In this document: positions 24,342-33,508 of the stretch, in pieces
How the letters are laid out: every line of letters begins with the position of its first letter
Position numbering within the stretch: the first letter of the stretch is position 1
Virus record (IMG/VR): IMGVR_UViG_3300033153_005134
Location: 1-38,451 of that record
Strand: one strand, 5' to 3'
Origin: a virus
Length of the DNA: 38,451 bases
The notes under the pieces: model-generated
What the model was told of the DNA's origin: nothing
Seen by the model: the letters and a program-made list of their open reading frames with translations, nothing else
Databases searched by the model: none
Translations under genes and position numbers: made by a program

Positions 24342-25382
24342 TTATGTAGTTGTTACAATAACATTAGCATCAATGTCTGTATTAGCAGTAATTGATGCCT
24401 TTATAACGGGAGTACCAGCAGCCTGAACCCATTCAACCAAACCAGCAACAGAAACAGTAGCATCAGCAGGTGAATCACTTGCGAATGTTAAGTCTGCAAC
24501 AGGTGGTATAAATGGTGCACCAGTTGATGGTACAGCATACACAACCAATAATTTGCTTTCACCACTAGCAAGTGAAAAATCTCCACCTTCAATGGCTAAA
24601 GCAACAACATTATCATACCAATTTGCATTGGTAATAATTTCAATTATCTTTGCATAGACAGGAACATCACTGCAAGCACCAGTTGCTAAAGCTTCACTTG
24701 CCAGTGCCATAGCACTGATAGGTGTTGAAGCAACCCCATCTGGTGTCATACTAATTGTGAAACTTCCACTAAGAGAAGCTTTCGGAACAATAATCTGAAT
24801 GCTACCAATAACATTGGTTGATGCATCAGAACTATTCAATTGAGCTTCAAGTACAAGTCTAACATTAGCAGGAATAACATTTGCATTAATATTTACACTT
24901 CTAGCAGCACTGTTAAGTTCGTAGAAACGAATACAAACAATATCATTTTCAGCACCAACTGAAGATGTAAAAGCCTGACCAGTAAAGGTCACACGCTCAA
25001 TAACATCAACACCATCATGTTTTATCCAACCATAAAGAACTGCACCTTGAATTGCCAATGGTGTGCCTGTAACAGTACCGGCACCAGCAACCCCTAATGT
25101 AACAGTTTCTTCAGCATAAACATTATTTCCAGTAGCAATACTATCACCAACAGTATTTGCAAGGAAATCCAAATTCCATTGAGCGTCTGTAATATTTACA
25201 TTCATTGTAGCTGTGTGGTAATAAATACCTTGCAATTGATTGCCACGACCACCACGAATTTCACTATTTGACAATGATGTTTCAATAGAACTATCTAGCA
25301 AAGTCTTACCCTGAAAAAGCAAATTATCATCTTCATCATAGGCATATACATCTGCAACAGAAGTTAAAAACTTTTTAGTCAT
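24342..25382 (-). CDS. Major tail tube protein with C-terminal Ig-like domain
   Basis: A 346-residue protein in the tail tube position. The N-terminus (VADVYAYDEDDNLLFQGKTL) and the stretch GGRGNQLQGIYYHTATMNVN match tail tube proteins, in which this loop packs the hexamer ring. Residues of about 90-290 are beta-rich. The last 60 residues (ADLTFASDSPADATVSVAGL, then GTPVIKASITA) look like a Big-type Ig domain displayed on the tail surface. AGGAGG lies upstream of the ATG with an eleven-base spacer. A strong hairpin follows the gene, as expected for a heavily expressed protein. Confidence 0.8.
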   Translation of the reverse strand: MTKKFLTSVADVYAYDEDDNLLFQGKTLLDSSIETSLSNSEIRGGRGNQLQGIYYHTATMNVNITDAQWNLDFLANTVGDSIATGNNVYAEETVTLGVAGAGTVTGTPLAIQGAVLYGWIKHDGVDVIERVTFTGQAFTSSVGAENDIVCIRFYELNSAARSVNINANVIPANVRLVLEAQLNSSDASTNVIGSIQIIVPKASLSGSFTISMTPDGVASTPISAMALASEALATGACSDVPVYAKIIEIITNANWYDNVVALAIEGGDFSLASGESKLLVVYAVPSTGAPFIPPVADLTFASDSPADATVSVAGLVEWVQAAGTPVIKASITANTDIDANVIVTTT

Positions 25383-25397
25383 ATCTTCATTTACCTC

Positions 25398-26171
25398 CTA
25401 ATTTTTTTTATCACTAAACTCTATCTTGGATTTTATTGCGTCATAATCAACCTTTAGGTCTTTATTCACATCATCCTCATCAAGATTTGAAAGCCAGTGT
25501 TTTATAAAACTTTTATCCTTAAATTCTACGAGACCACTCATAGAAGCAGATAAATAAATTTCATAATGAATCTTATTATCCAATCTTTGTAAAATTTTAT
25601 TAAATTTTCTTATAGTCATATTTTTGACATCAACAAATGAAAGTCCAGTAGACATTACAATCGCAACTATAAGGTCTTCTAGGCTTCCTACGCCATGATT
25701 GCCCTCAAGTCTATTTTTAAGCCTTTTAGCTTCTTCCATTTTCTCCCTAATTTCTTTTTGGATGCTTTCATCTGGAAGTTCTAATAGGTTTTGCTCACAA
25801 ATAATATCTTTTATTTCATTAAAATCGTCTTTGTCATAATTTATTCCATCTATAGTAAAGATTGGTTTCATTTTTTTATTGTATGATAAATCAATACAAT
25901 TTCTTTCTTTTCTTAAACAAATGGCAAGCAACTCCTTAAAAAGAGCCACATGCATTTGCCCATCTTTCACGCTAACTTCAAACATATATTCAAGATAAGA
26001 CATTTGAATTACTCTTACGTCTGGTATTGAGTTCTTTTCAAGAAAAAAACACCTTGAATAAGAGAAAAATTCATAATATCTATCAATACATACAGGATAA
26101 AATAATAATTCCTTATATGGTATTGGTAAATCATATGTTGTTTCAATTGGATATTTATTTGATTTAGTCAT
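25398..26171 (-). CDS. Tail assembly-associated protein
   Basis: A 257-residue protein of a type often found next to the tail tube gene in phages of Gram-positive bacteria. It has YPIETTYDLPIPYKELLFYP, then MSYLEYMFEV, a central DFNEIKDIICEQN block and MTIRKFNKILQRLDNKIHYE followed by FIKHWLSNL. These proteins have no proven activity that I know of; some are treated as tail-chaperone analogues. The ATG overlaps the previous TAA (TAATG). The product is soluble, with many Lys and Glu. Confidence 0.6.
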   Translation of the reverse strand: MTKSNKYPIETTYDLPIPYKELLFYPVCIDRYYEFFSYSRCFFLEKNSIPDVRVIQMSYLEYMFEVSVKDGQMHVALFKELLAICLRKERNCIDLSYNKKMKPIFTIDGINYDKDDFNEIKDIICEQNLLELPDESIQKEIREKMEEAKRLKNRLEGNHGVGSLEDLIVAIVMSTGLSFVDVKNMTIRKFNKILQRLDNKIHYEIYLSASMSGLVEFKDKSFIKHWLSNLDEDDVNKDLKVDYDAIKSKIEFSDKKN

Positions 26172-26707
26172 TATGCTACCTTTGTAGACATAATTATTTG
26201 TTTTCCTTTAAATGGTAGCTGACCTAAAATTGCCATTTTATCGGTTTGATTTGCAAAATTATTAATTGATAATTTTCCAATACCACCAATATCAAAACCA
26301 TTAAATTCTTGTAATAACTCTCTCGTTATAACATCGACTCTTGTTTTATAATTACTTAAGGTATTAACTTTATAATGACAATAAACCTCAAAGCTCATTG
26401 ACATAGTTCCAACAACATGATTGTCAGCCCTCATTCTATAAGGGACTATCCTTAAAATACAATCCTCTCTTGTTACAACATCTGGTGTTCCACCATCCAT
26501 AAATACATTGTATTGTGATGAATCTGCTTGTCCAGCATAAATTAAAGATGCCTTTTGAACATGAGTTAAATTGGCTTCCGAATAAGCGTTTGGTGTGTTA
26601 TAATATAACAACCTCCAAATAAGCTCGTTATTTTCCATAAGATGACTAATGCAACTTTCAGAAAATTCATCAATTCTATAAAAATTATTATATGCACTAG
26701 AATCCAT
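26171..26707 (-). CDS. Putative tail-completion/neck protein
   Basis: A 178-residue protein at the head-tail boundary. It has a helical N-terminus (FSESCISHLMENNELIWRLL), a middle stretch with CILRIVPYRMRADN and VGTMSMSFEVYCHYKVNTL, and FNGFDIGGIGKLSINNF near the end. The pattern of 'linkage to standard' (CILRI ... SFEVYCH) fits tail terminator-like proteins that cap the tail tube. The assignment relies mainly on the position between a neck protein and the chaperone-like gene. Confidence 0.5.
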   Translation of the reverse strand: MDSSAYNNFYRIDEFSESCISHLMENNELIWRLLYYNTPNAYSEANLTHVQKASLIYAGQADSSQYNVFMDGGTPDVVTREDCILRIVPYRMRADNHVVGTMSMSFEVYCHYKVNTLSNYKTRVDVITRELLQEFNGFDIGGIGKLSINNFANQTDKMAILGQLPFKGKQIIMSTKVA

Positions 26708-26708
26708 T

Positions 26709-27992
26709 TTACCAATTTCCTTTCAAAAGAATAGCAACTTCTCTTGAATGAATACCCGACACACAATCAATGGTCAAAGACTCATCAAGATACCTTTCAG
26801 CATTTTCAACGCTAAAACTATTTCCATCAATACTCGTAAATACATAATTATCTGTAGGAACATCTGGGCTTGTAACTGTGAAGACAAACACATCGGCTTG
26901 GTCTACACCGTTTAATACAAGCTTTACATTGTAAGTTATTGTTTCATTTTCAAGAACATAGTTCGTAGAAGGAGAAACAACGACCTGATACTCAGATACG
27001 GGTGCAGAACCAACGCTGACATTGCATGTGTCATTTACATTACTATTTCCACTTAATGATGCTGTTATTATACAAGAACCATTAGCAATAAAGCTAATAT
27101 TTCCAGAACTATCAACCGTTGCCACATCTTCATCGGATGAAACCCAAGAAACACTTCCTGATACGGTTTCATTATTTAATTTCACAACAGCAGTTAATTG
27201 TAATGAGCCAGCAGGGTTGCCATCAACACCACTCTCTGATAAAGTCAAAGTGTATGTGTTTTGAAGCTTCTCTGCGATACCATTCACAACATCATCTGAA
27301 TCATAGTTTACATAATCAACATTTACAGTTAGCTTTAAGTACCCAAAACTATCATTATCATCAGTTTCTATATTGTTATAATTTTCAATACCACCACCCA
27401 TAACTTTAAAGGCTGTCCAATTATTAGCATTTCCAAATAAAAATCTTTGATTTGGTTTTATCTGGTTTGTTTTGCTGTTTAATTGGGTTGTAATAACTAT
27501 TAATCCAGATGGTGCTGGAAATACTGAGCCAGCAGTTGAATAATCTCTATTTTCTTTTATTCCATAATCAATAGAACATGGAACTGAATATAAAGAACCG
27601 TCATCATTTTGCCATCTAAGAAAATTATTACATCTTTTAACTACAGCAGAAATAGTCAGTGCATTATCTTTTGTAGTATTAATAACAACCCAATAGTTGT
27701 TACTAAAAGAATAAAGGTATCCTAATTTTACAACATGGTCAAAGCTCTTAAAAAGAATGGTTTTATAATCATCCCCTTGTGGCAAGCCAGTTCTACCAAG
27801 AACAACATTATTTATTCTTACATCTAATTCGGAATATACACCAGAACCAAAAACAGTTTCTTCTTCAATTGTGTACCAATCAGAAGCAAGATAAAATGTT
27901 TCATCTACTTTTTCCTGAAAGTCTTCACGAAATATTTCTTTTGGTGTTTTCACACCATTTGAAAGATATGCATTAAGATATTTATATGACAT
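26709..27992 (-). CDS. Head-tail connector/neck protein with Big_2 Ig domains
   Basis: A 427-residue protein. The first 230 residues have the look of a neck or head-closure protein common in phages of Bacillota (SYKYLNAYLSNGVKTPKEIF, then a loop with VLGRTGLPQGDDYK). The rest is two Ig-like domains. The first (SLQLTAVVKLNNETVSGSVS, then EDVATVDSSGNISFIANG) is a clear Big_2 pattern; the second (VVVSPSTNYVLENETITYNV) is similar. Ig domains on virions are thought to give weak adhesion to surfaces or glycans. GGGGGA precedes the ATG. Confidence 0.65.
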   Translation of the reverse strand: MSYKYLNAYLSNGVKTPKEIFREDFQEKVDETFYLASDWYTIEEETVFGSGVYSELDVRINNVVLGRTGLPQGDDYKTILFKSFDHVVKLGYLYSFSNNYWVVINTTKDNALTISAVVKRCNNFLRWQNDDGSLYSVPCSIDYGIKENRDYSTAGSVFPAPSGLIVITTQLNSKTNQIKPNQRFLFGNANNWTAFKVMGGGIENYNNIETDDNDSFGYLKLTVNVDYVNYDSDDVVNGIAEKLQNTYTLTLSESGVDGNPAGSLQLTAVVKLNNETVSGSVSWVSSDEDVATVDSSGNISFIANGSCIITASLSGNSNVNDTCNVSVGSAPVSEYQVVVSPSTNYVLENETITYNVKLVLNGVDQADVFVFTVTSPDVPTDNYVFTSIDGNSFSVENAERYLDESLTIDCVSGIHSREVAILLKGNW

Positions 27993-27994
27993 AA

Positions 27995-28459
27995 TTATCC
28001 CCCATATCCAAAGTCACCATCAGCCCAAGATTCCCAATCAAAGTTATTAATATAACTATATGTGTTAGAATAATGGTCTGTAGTTTCTCTGACAATTGAT
28101 AAATAATTTTGTTTTTGTTTTAAATTTTGTGCTTCAGAATGATGCTTAAAATCTCTATCATTTAACAAATTTTTAAATTCAAGCACATCATTAACTTCTT
28201 TTGTAAGCCAATGTTTTACCATAAACTGTGCCAAGATAAAAATTTCCGTATCAGTCAATGTTATATTAAATGTAAATGTAACATCACTTCTATCAGTTAA
28301 ATCTTGAGCACAGTTATGAAATTCTACAATTGAATTTATTAAAAAACCCAAAAGATATGTTTCAAATTCTGGTTCTGAAGCTTCAAATAAATCTGTCAAT
28401 TTATAATCTTTAATAACAAGCATAAAAGAGTCATAGACATCACTATAAGGTGTTGCCAT
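27995..28459 (-). CDS. Head-tail connector (adaptor-like) protein
   Basis: A 154-residue, mostly helical protein with the layout of a head-tail adaptor: SDVYDSFMLVIKDYKLTDLF at the N-terminus, TDTEIFILAQFMVKHWLTKE in the middle and a Tyr-rich C-terminus. Similar proteins follow the capsid gene in phages of Gram-positive hosts and plug onto the portal. AAGGAGG precedes the ATG. The exact docking partner is inferred. Confidence 0.6.
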   Translation of the reverse strand: MATPYSDVYDSFMLVIKDYKLTDLFEASEPEFETYLLGFLINSIVEFHNCAQDLTDRSDVTFTFNITLTDTEIFILAQFMVKHWLTKEVNDVLEFKNLLNDRDFKHHSEAQNLKQKQNYLSIVRETTDHYSNTYSYINNFDWESWADGDFGYGG

Positions 28460-28482
28460 ATTTTAGTCCTCCTTTATTTGGT

Positions 28483-29133
28483 TTAATTATTCATTAACTC
28501 CCTAGTAGCCTTTGCATCTTCTGCTGTTTTTCTAATATCAGTTGAACCAATATTAGAAATTAATGAAACAACATTAAGGTCAATATTTTCACCCTCAACG
28601 ATTTTATGAACAAGAGTTCTATCAATCATTTTTCTTTGTCTTTCATTAGCTACTTTATATAGCTCAATAGAAGTTTCTTGGTTACAAGCAAGTGCCTCTT
28701 CAAATTTTTCTCGGCTTAAAATATTTTCATACATTTCTTCAAAGCCATGTTTTTCAATAACTCTAGAATCTAAAATGTAAAAATACCCTGCTTCAAGGAA
28801 CGACATATTAGTTTCAATAATTGAAATTAGGTCACGATATGATATTCTTTTTTTTTCCCCAAATTTTCTAAATGCGTATTTTCTTCCTTTTCCAAACCCT
28901 TCGGTTGATAAGTTTAGTTTAAAATTACATAAACTAACTACAGTAATAAAGTCATCTGACCTCAATTCTTTTTCCTCTTTGTCCACTTTTGTGTCTAAGT
29001 TTTGAGGATGAGTTTCAAGTTTAAGCAATCTCTCCATAAGTTGTTTATTTGTAGCCATAGCTTCTTTTAACATTGCTTCAATTTCAACCTTCAATGGGGC
29101 TTTTTGCTTTTTTATGTTTTTATTTTTAGGCAT
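28483..29133 (-). CDS. Conserved phage protein following the capsid gene
   Basis: A 216-residue protein with a Lys-rich, coiled-coil N-terminus and a conserved-looking core: VVSLCNFKLNLSTEGFGKGR, KYAFRKFGEKKRISYRDLI and GYFYILDSRVIEKHGF. I know this pattern from phage genomes of Bacillota, where it sits near capsid and neck genes, but it has no established name. It could be a capsid-associated or DNA-binding protein. RBS AGAGG. Confidence 0.55.
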   Translation of the reverse strand: MPKNKNIKKQKAPLKVEIEAMLKEAMATNKQLMERLLKLETHPQNLDTKVDKEEKELRSDDFITVVSLCNFKLNLSTEGFGKGRKYAFRKFGEKKRISYRDLISIIETNMSFLEAGYFYILDSRVIEKHGFEEMYENILSREKFEEALACNQETSIELYKVANERQRKMIDRTLVHKIVEGENIDLNVVSLISNIGSTDIRKTAEDAKATRELMNN

Positions 29134-29181
29134 TTTTACCTCTATTTAAAATCCTTTAATTTTTTCATAATAATAAAATTG

Positions 29182-29208
29182 TTGGGGGGACTAATAAAAT
29201 CCCCCCAA
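29182..29208 (-). terminator. Terminator-like hairpin after the capsid gene
   Basis: Perfect arms TTGGGGGGA / TCCCCCCAA around a nine-base loop, about 20 bases past the capsid stop codon. On the minus strand CAATTTTATT follows, a partial T-run. A leaky terminator here would let capsid mRNA exceed that of downstream genes. Confidence 0.65.
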
Positions 29209-29229
29209 TAAAATACTACTTAAACGCTA

Positions 29230-30351
29230 TTAGCTTAAGGTAATAATACCAGCAATAGCATTTGTTGCTACAGCAGCACCCCATGATTTATACAGGGTTG
29301 CGTCTTGAGTTAAATTAGCGTTATCATAAAGACCACTAATATTACTCATTGTTGTGCCTTCAAGTACAAGTTTTACCAACTTGTTTGCGGCAGGTGAAAT
29401 GACATAAACATTAGCATCATCCAGTGCTAAACTGAAGTCAGTAATGTAATTTGCAACCTGTGGTAAAGCCATTACATCGTAGCCAAAGGCTGTTCTGATG
29501 TAACCAACTTTTACATAGTCGCTATCAAATGTGTAACGATAGTTTGAATCTGCTGGCAATACATTTGCCAATGCAGCCTGAGTACCACAAACGATGGCTT
29601 TGCGACCACCATTGAACGCAGAAACTTTTTGGCATAAAGCAACCAAATCTGCTTGTGTGTATCCAGCGATTCTCAAAGCATCTGCACCTGCGTTATCAAG
29701 GGCTTCCATAGCTGTATTAAATACAGTATATACGTCACGAGTCAATTCTGCTTCAAGTGAGCGAATTGCCTTCATAACGAAAGCAGCCAATGATTCTTTT
29801 CCAGCGAGAACTTTATATAAACTAACTTGAACAGAAAGCTGACGATTTTCAGGTATAATTGTTACTTGACCTTTAAATTGCTTTCTCATTTCAGCAGTTC
29901 TTTGTGCTCTTCCAGCTTTTGAAATTACGAACAAATCTCTTGGTTCAATATCAAAAGAAGCACTATCACCAAAACCAATTGAATGTACATCTGTGTATAG
30001 TCCTACTGAATCAATAATAACATCTGGTAATACCATATCTACAAGAGCACCAATAACAGCAAATGTAGCCCATTTCACTGATGGGTTACTAGCCCATGTT
30101 GAAAGTGGGAATGAATCCAGATTTCCAATACCAGCGTGACGAATAACCTCACGTCTTAATGCTGCATTCATTTTATCTTCTTTTTCAGCGAATGTAATTT
30201 CAACGCCTTCCTCATTTGTTTTTTGGAAATCTAAACCTGTTTTTCCTTCTAATGAGCGATAGTGGTTGAAGTAGTCCTTAAACATAAGATAAACCTTTTG
30301 GTCTTCTTCTTTTTGTGCGAATCCTACAGAAATATTTTCGGGAATTTTCAT
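29230..30351 (-). CDS. Major capsid protein
   Basis: A 373-residue major capsid protein, probably of HK97 fold. The length, the position after protease/scaffold and head-decoration-like genes, and the composition (Ala-, Asp- and Val-rich beta-regions) fit. Family-like signals include an N-terminal charged helix, FPLSTWASNPSVKWATFAVI, the long-spine-like stretch SLYKVLAGKESLAAFVMKA, and KAIVCGTQAALANVLPADSN, typical of P-domain loops. AAGGAGG precedes the ATG. A GC-rich hairpin follows the gene. Confidence 0.85.
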   Translation of the reverse strand: MKIPENISVGFAQKEEDQKVYLMFKDYFNHYRSLEGKTGLDFQKTNEEGVEITFAEKEDKMNAALRREVIRHAGIGNLDSFPLSTWASNPSVKWATFAVIGALVDMVLPDVIIDSVGLYTDVHSIGFGDSASFDIEPRDLFVISKAGRAQRTAEMRKQFKGQVTIIPENRQLSVQVSLYKVLAGKESLAAFVMKAIRSLEAELTRDVYTVFNTAMEALDNAGADALRIAGYTQADLVALCQKVSAFNGGRKAIVCGTQAALANVLPADSNYRYTFDSDYVKVGYIRTAFGYDVMALPQVANYITDFSLALDDANVYVISPAANKLVKLVLEGTTMSNISGLYDNANLTQDATLYKSWGAAVATNAIAGIITLS

Positions 30352-30377
30352 ATTGTTTTCCTCCTTATTTTATTTTT

Positions 30378-30902
30378 TTAGTTATGTACAACTTCAAACT
30401 GGTACGCAGTCACTTTTTGTGTTGCAATTGTACCAAGTCCGATTGAAATGCTTGTTGTTTTAATCAACAGCAATGAAAGTGTGCTTGCAGCAACACCAGC
30501 GTTCCACGCAAGCGTGTATGCACTATCTGCGGCAATTACATGTGTGTTAACTGAGCCTGAAAGGGCATCAGCGGTCAATGTGATAATGTCGCCAATCATT
30601 GGTTTGAATACGTCAAATACATCACCAGCTATATTTGTGAAATTTCTTGGGTCTGGGTCTAAGCCCTTATATTTATCACCTGTTAAAACCAATTCAGGTG
30701 AATAAGCCATCCATAGTCCCTCTAAAGTTCCTGTTGCTGGTTGTGTTGCAGCCCACACATCCAATTCTCCAACCCCTGCTTCTTTTGAAGCGAGAATCAG
30801 AGCATATCCATTATTAATATCTGCCGCTGATTTTGCTGTGCGATTTAAAGAATCTATATCCTTTGCCATCACACTATCTTGAATTAATACACCATTAGCC
30901 AT
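30378..30902 (-). CDS. Capsid-associated (decoration-like) protein
   Basis: A 174-residue Ala/Thr-rich beta-protein directly upstream of the capsid gene. It has an NNGYALILAS strand, GTLEGLWMAYSPEL, a central block DPDPRNFTNIAGDVFDVFKP and a C-terminal AYQFEVVH. Proteins with this pattern next to major capsid genes are usually head or decoration proteins. AGGAGG precedes the ATG. No enzymatic motif is seen. Confidence 0.6.
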   Translation of the reverse strand: MANGVLIQDSVMAKDIDSLNRTAKSAADINNGYALILASKEAGVGELDVWAATQPATGTLEGLWMAYSPELVLTGDKYKGLDPDPRNFTNIAGDVFDVFKPMIGDIITLTADALSGSVNTHVIAADSAYTLAWNAGVAASTLSLLLIKTTSISIGLGTIATQKVTAYQFEVVHN

Positions 30903-30918
30903 AATTTTATCCTCCTAT

Positions 30919-32823
30919 TTATTTCCAAAGTCTATTTTTGTTTATTTCATCACTTACATTTTGAAATGGAAGTGCATGTTTCTTAATTTTTGTAATTTTT
31001 GAACCAACTTTCTTTTGTGCAAAAGCTTTTGCTATAATAGCATTTTTCCAAGAATTAATTGTTTCAGTAGTAAAATCCTTTGCTTCTTCTCTTGCTTCTT
31101 CAATTTCTTCTTTGGTCAAATATTCTTTTACTTCCAGAAGTGTTTGTTCAACTTCAAAATTAAGTTTATCCTGTTCAACGCTTGCTTTAAACTCTGAAAG
31201 AGTTTCAATTAAAGCTTCGCCAAGAGCCATCTTATCATACATTAATTTCATAATATCACCAGCTTGTGCCGAAATTAAAGCATCCTGTGAAATTGTTGAA
31301 TAATCATCAACTTCTTTTTCAAGAAACTCTAACATTGCTGGAACATCGAGATAAGCGTCAAGTGAAAATACAGAATTAAAATCTTCCTCTTTTTCTTCAC
31401 CTATAACTTCATATCCACCACCAACAACACTAACTTGACTTTTAAAGTCTATTGTGGCAACATTTTTTTCACTAATAATATATTTGCATCTATATGTTTT
31501 ATTGTCAGCATAATCATAGAAGTAAATATATTCATCATCAAATGTTTCAAGCCAATATCTACTATAGTCACCATCTTTAACTTCAGACAATACAGACCTT
31601 AGGACTTCTCTTTTTTGACGAACATTTAAAGCGAAATCAGTTTTATCATCTTCAGATTCTTCCTCAAAGTATATATCTTCTTCTTCAAAATCTTCTTCAA
31701 CTTCTTCCTCTTCTTCTTCATCTGCCATATGAGCATCATCATCTTCTTCTGCTTCGTCTTCTTCAAAGACCTCTTGTTCTTGAACTTCTTCTTCTACTGC
31801 TTCATCTTCTGAAAAATCTTCTTCCAAGATTTCTTCAGTAATAAGTTCTTTTTTTTCTTTCATTTTTTCAGATTCCTCCTTTCCATAGAAATTAAAATAA
31901 TTCATTGTTTTATTATCAACATACTTCATTTCTTCTATAATATTAAAAAGAAATTCCATACCGCCATTTCCACCTAACAACATAAATGAAACATAATCTG
32001 AATTTATTTCTTCAGATTCTCCAATTATTTTCATATATCTGTCTAAATGAGCATATATATATTTCGCTCTTTTAGGAGATATATTTTTTTCATCAAGCAA
32101 ATATGAAGAGTATTTGATAATAACTGGTTCTATATCAATCTCATTTTCCTCCATCAAGGAAATTCCAAAATAAACTTTTTCTTTAACTTCCTCTGGAATA
32201 GAGAAATCAATACCGCTATAATCCTTGCTTGAAAATAAAAATTCTTTTTTGAATGCTTTACCAAATTCTTCTTTTTCATCTTTTGCAAATTTTGCAAATT
32301 GCATTACTTTTGCGTTAGCCCCAAGAATTGCAGGTGTATAAACTTCACCCAAAACTGTTATGGCATCATACGAATAATCAAGAATTTCAATTCCATCATC
32401 TTCTTTCTCACTGTAATCATTGATTGAAATTTCAACACTGACATTCTTTTTACCATCTTCTCTTTTGAAAATAGACATAAGTTTACCAGAATATTTTTTC
32501 CACACCAATGCTTCAACAATAAACATTGTCCTACCATCATCAAGAATTTCATATGAAATTTTTGAAGCCTTTGGAACAAAACCACAAGGAACTTCCTTTT
32601 TGTCATGTCCACCAGCATCATCAAATATCACATCATAAAACCAAACGACAGGAATATAAAATATTGTTTTTTCTGCCTTTTTAAGAACTTCTTCTGTTAC
32701 TGTAATATCGTGAGCATTATCACCTGATGCAAAACATTCAATATTCAATAAGGCAAATTTTGATGAGTCTAAATTGTCAACGAGTTTTATATCATTAACA
32801 GTAAACTTCAGTTTATCCACCAT
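30919..32823 (-). CDS. Prohead protease-scaffold fusion
   Basis: A 634-residue protein. The N-terminal 175 residues resemble phage prohead proteases: AHDITVTEEVLKKAEKTIFY, HDKKEVPCGFVPKAS, NVSVEISINDYS and ITVLGEVYTPAILGANAKV. A central region (about 210-310) is helical. Residues 329-393 are an extremely acidic tract, mostly Asp and Glu. The C-terminal 150 residues (coiled coil: DKLNFEVEQTLLEVKEYL, then EIEEAREEAKDF) look like a scaffold. The gene would therefore guide capsid assembly and be cut out during maturation. It overlaps the small upstream gene by eleven bases with GGAGG before its ATG. Confidence 0.75.
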   Translation of the reverse strand: MVDKLKFTVNDIKLVDNLDSSKFALLNIECFASGDNAHDITVTEEVLKKAEKTIFYIPVVWFYDVIFDDAGGHDKKEVPCGFVPKASKISYEILDDGRTMFIVEALVWKKYSGKLMSIFKREDGKKNVSVEISINDYSEKEDDGIEILDYSYDAITVLGEVYTPAILGANAKVMQFAKFAKDEKEEFGKAFKKEFLFSSKDYSGIDFSIPEEVKEKVYFGISLMEENEIDIEPVIIKYSSYLLDEKNISPKRAKYIYAHLDRYMKIIGESEEINSDYVSFMLLGGNGGMEFLFNIIEEMKYVDNKTMNYFNFYGKEESEKMKEKKELITEEILEEDFSEDEAVEEEVQEQEVFEEDEAEEDDDAHMADEEEEEEVEEDFEEEDIYFEEESEDDKTDFALNVRQKREVLRSVLSEVKDGDYSRYWLETFDDEYIYFYDYADNKTYRCKYIISEKNVATIDFKSQVSVVGGGYEVIGEEKEEDFNSVFSLDAYLDVPAMLEFLEKEVDDYSTISQDALISAQAGDIMKLMYDKMALGEALIETLSEFKASVEQDKLNFEVEQTLLEVKEYLTKEEIEEAREEAKDFTTETINSWKNAIIAKAFAQKKVGSKITKIKKHALPFQNVSDEINKNRLWK

Positions 32824-33025
32824 CTATTACCTCCAATTCTGAGGGAAGTTCTTTCAGTGCTTCTTCAAGCCCATCAGTTCTTGCAAAATAATATTTCTCA
32901 TCAACATTGAATAAAACGGGTATTTTATTAAAAGTCATTAAATGATTTGCAATTTTAAAATCACAAGAAAAAAATTTGCTCTTATCTTGATAGTTTAAAC
33001 TTTCTTTTGCATTTTTTATATACAT
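32813..33025 (-). CDS. Hypothetical small head-module protein
   Basis: A 70-residue protein of unknown function with a beta-alpha-like pattern (PVLFNVDEKYYFARTDGLEE). It has GAGGG before its ATG and overlaps the protease gene (GGAGG lies within its last codons), so the two are coupled. No family is recognised. Confidence 0.55.
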   Translation of the reverse strand: MYIKNAKESLNYQDKSKFFSCDFKIANHLMTFNKIPVLFNVDEKYYFARTDGLEEALKELPSELEVIDGG

Positions 33026-33052
33026 ATTTCCCTCACAAACTATTAGTTTTTA

Positions 33053-33466
33053 TTACCAAACTATATAATGAATAACATCATTTTCTGCTAAGTCCAATGT
33101 TGCTGCACCATCTGCAACCGTCAAAACAGTTGTTGCTGCGGATATTGCTGCATCTGCTGTTACATTTGCACCAGCACGATATACCTGAACAATCCATCCA
33201 GTAATTGTAACGCCAGTATCAATATCTAGCGTATTTGCTGTTGCTTCGCCAGATGTAACTGCATGTTCTCCACTTCCACCAACTACAGCTTCTAGGGCTG
33301 TAATGCTGGCTAAATTTGTACCAATGTCTGTTACATTATCTGCAATATCGCTTACATTAGTAGCAATGCTTGCCTGATGAGCCAAAACCTCTGTTCCCAG
33401 AGTTGCATCTTGAGCCACCTTGCACATTCCGTCAAGTTTTGCGGCTTCTGCACTTGTTATAGTCAT
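33053..33466 (-). CDS. Small virion protein (head-fibre-like)
   Basis: A 137-residue, Ala/Thr-rich protein. A repetitive segment (IATNVSDIADNVTDIGTNLA) suggests a short coiled-coil or trimeric stalk. The C-terminal half (TGVTITGWIVQVYRAGANVT, then LDLAENDVIHYIVW) is beta-rich and resembles structural proteins of head-fibre type in other phages. It sits between portal and protease genes. AGGAGG precedes the ATG. The role is inferred. Confidence 0.55.
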   Translation of the reverse strand: MTITSAEAAKLDGMCKVAQDATLGTEVLAHQASIATNVSDIADNVTDIGTNLASITALEAVVGGSGEHAVTSGEATANTLDIDTGVTITGWIVQVYRAGANVTADAAISAATTVLTVADGAATLDLAENDVIHYIVW

Positions 33467-33508
33467 ATTTAAAATCCTCCTATTTTTATTTAAAATTTAA
33501 TTAGTAAA

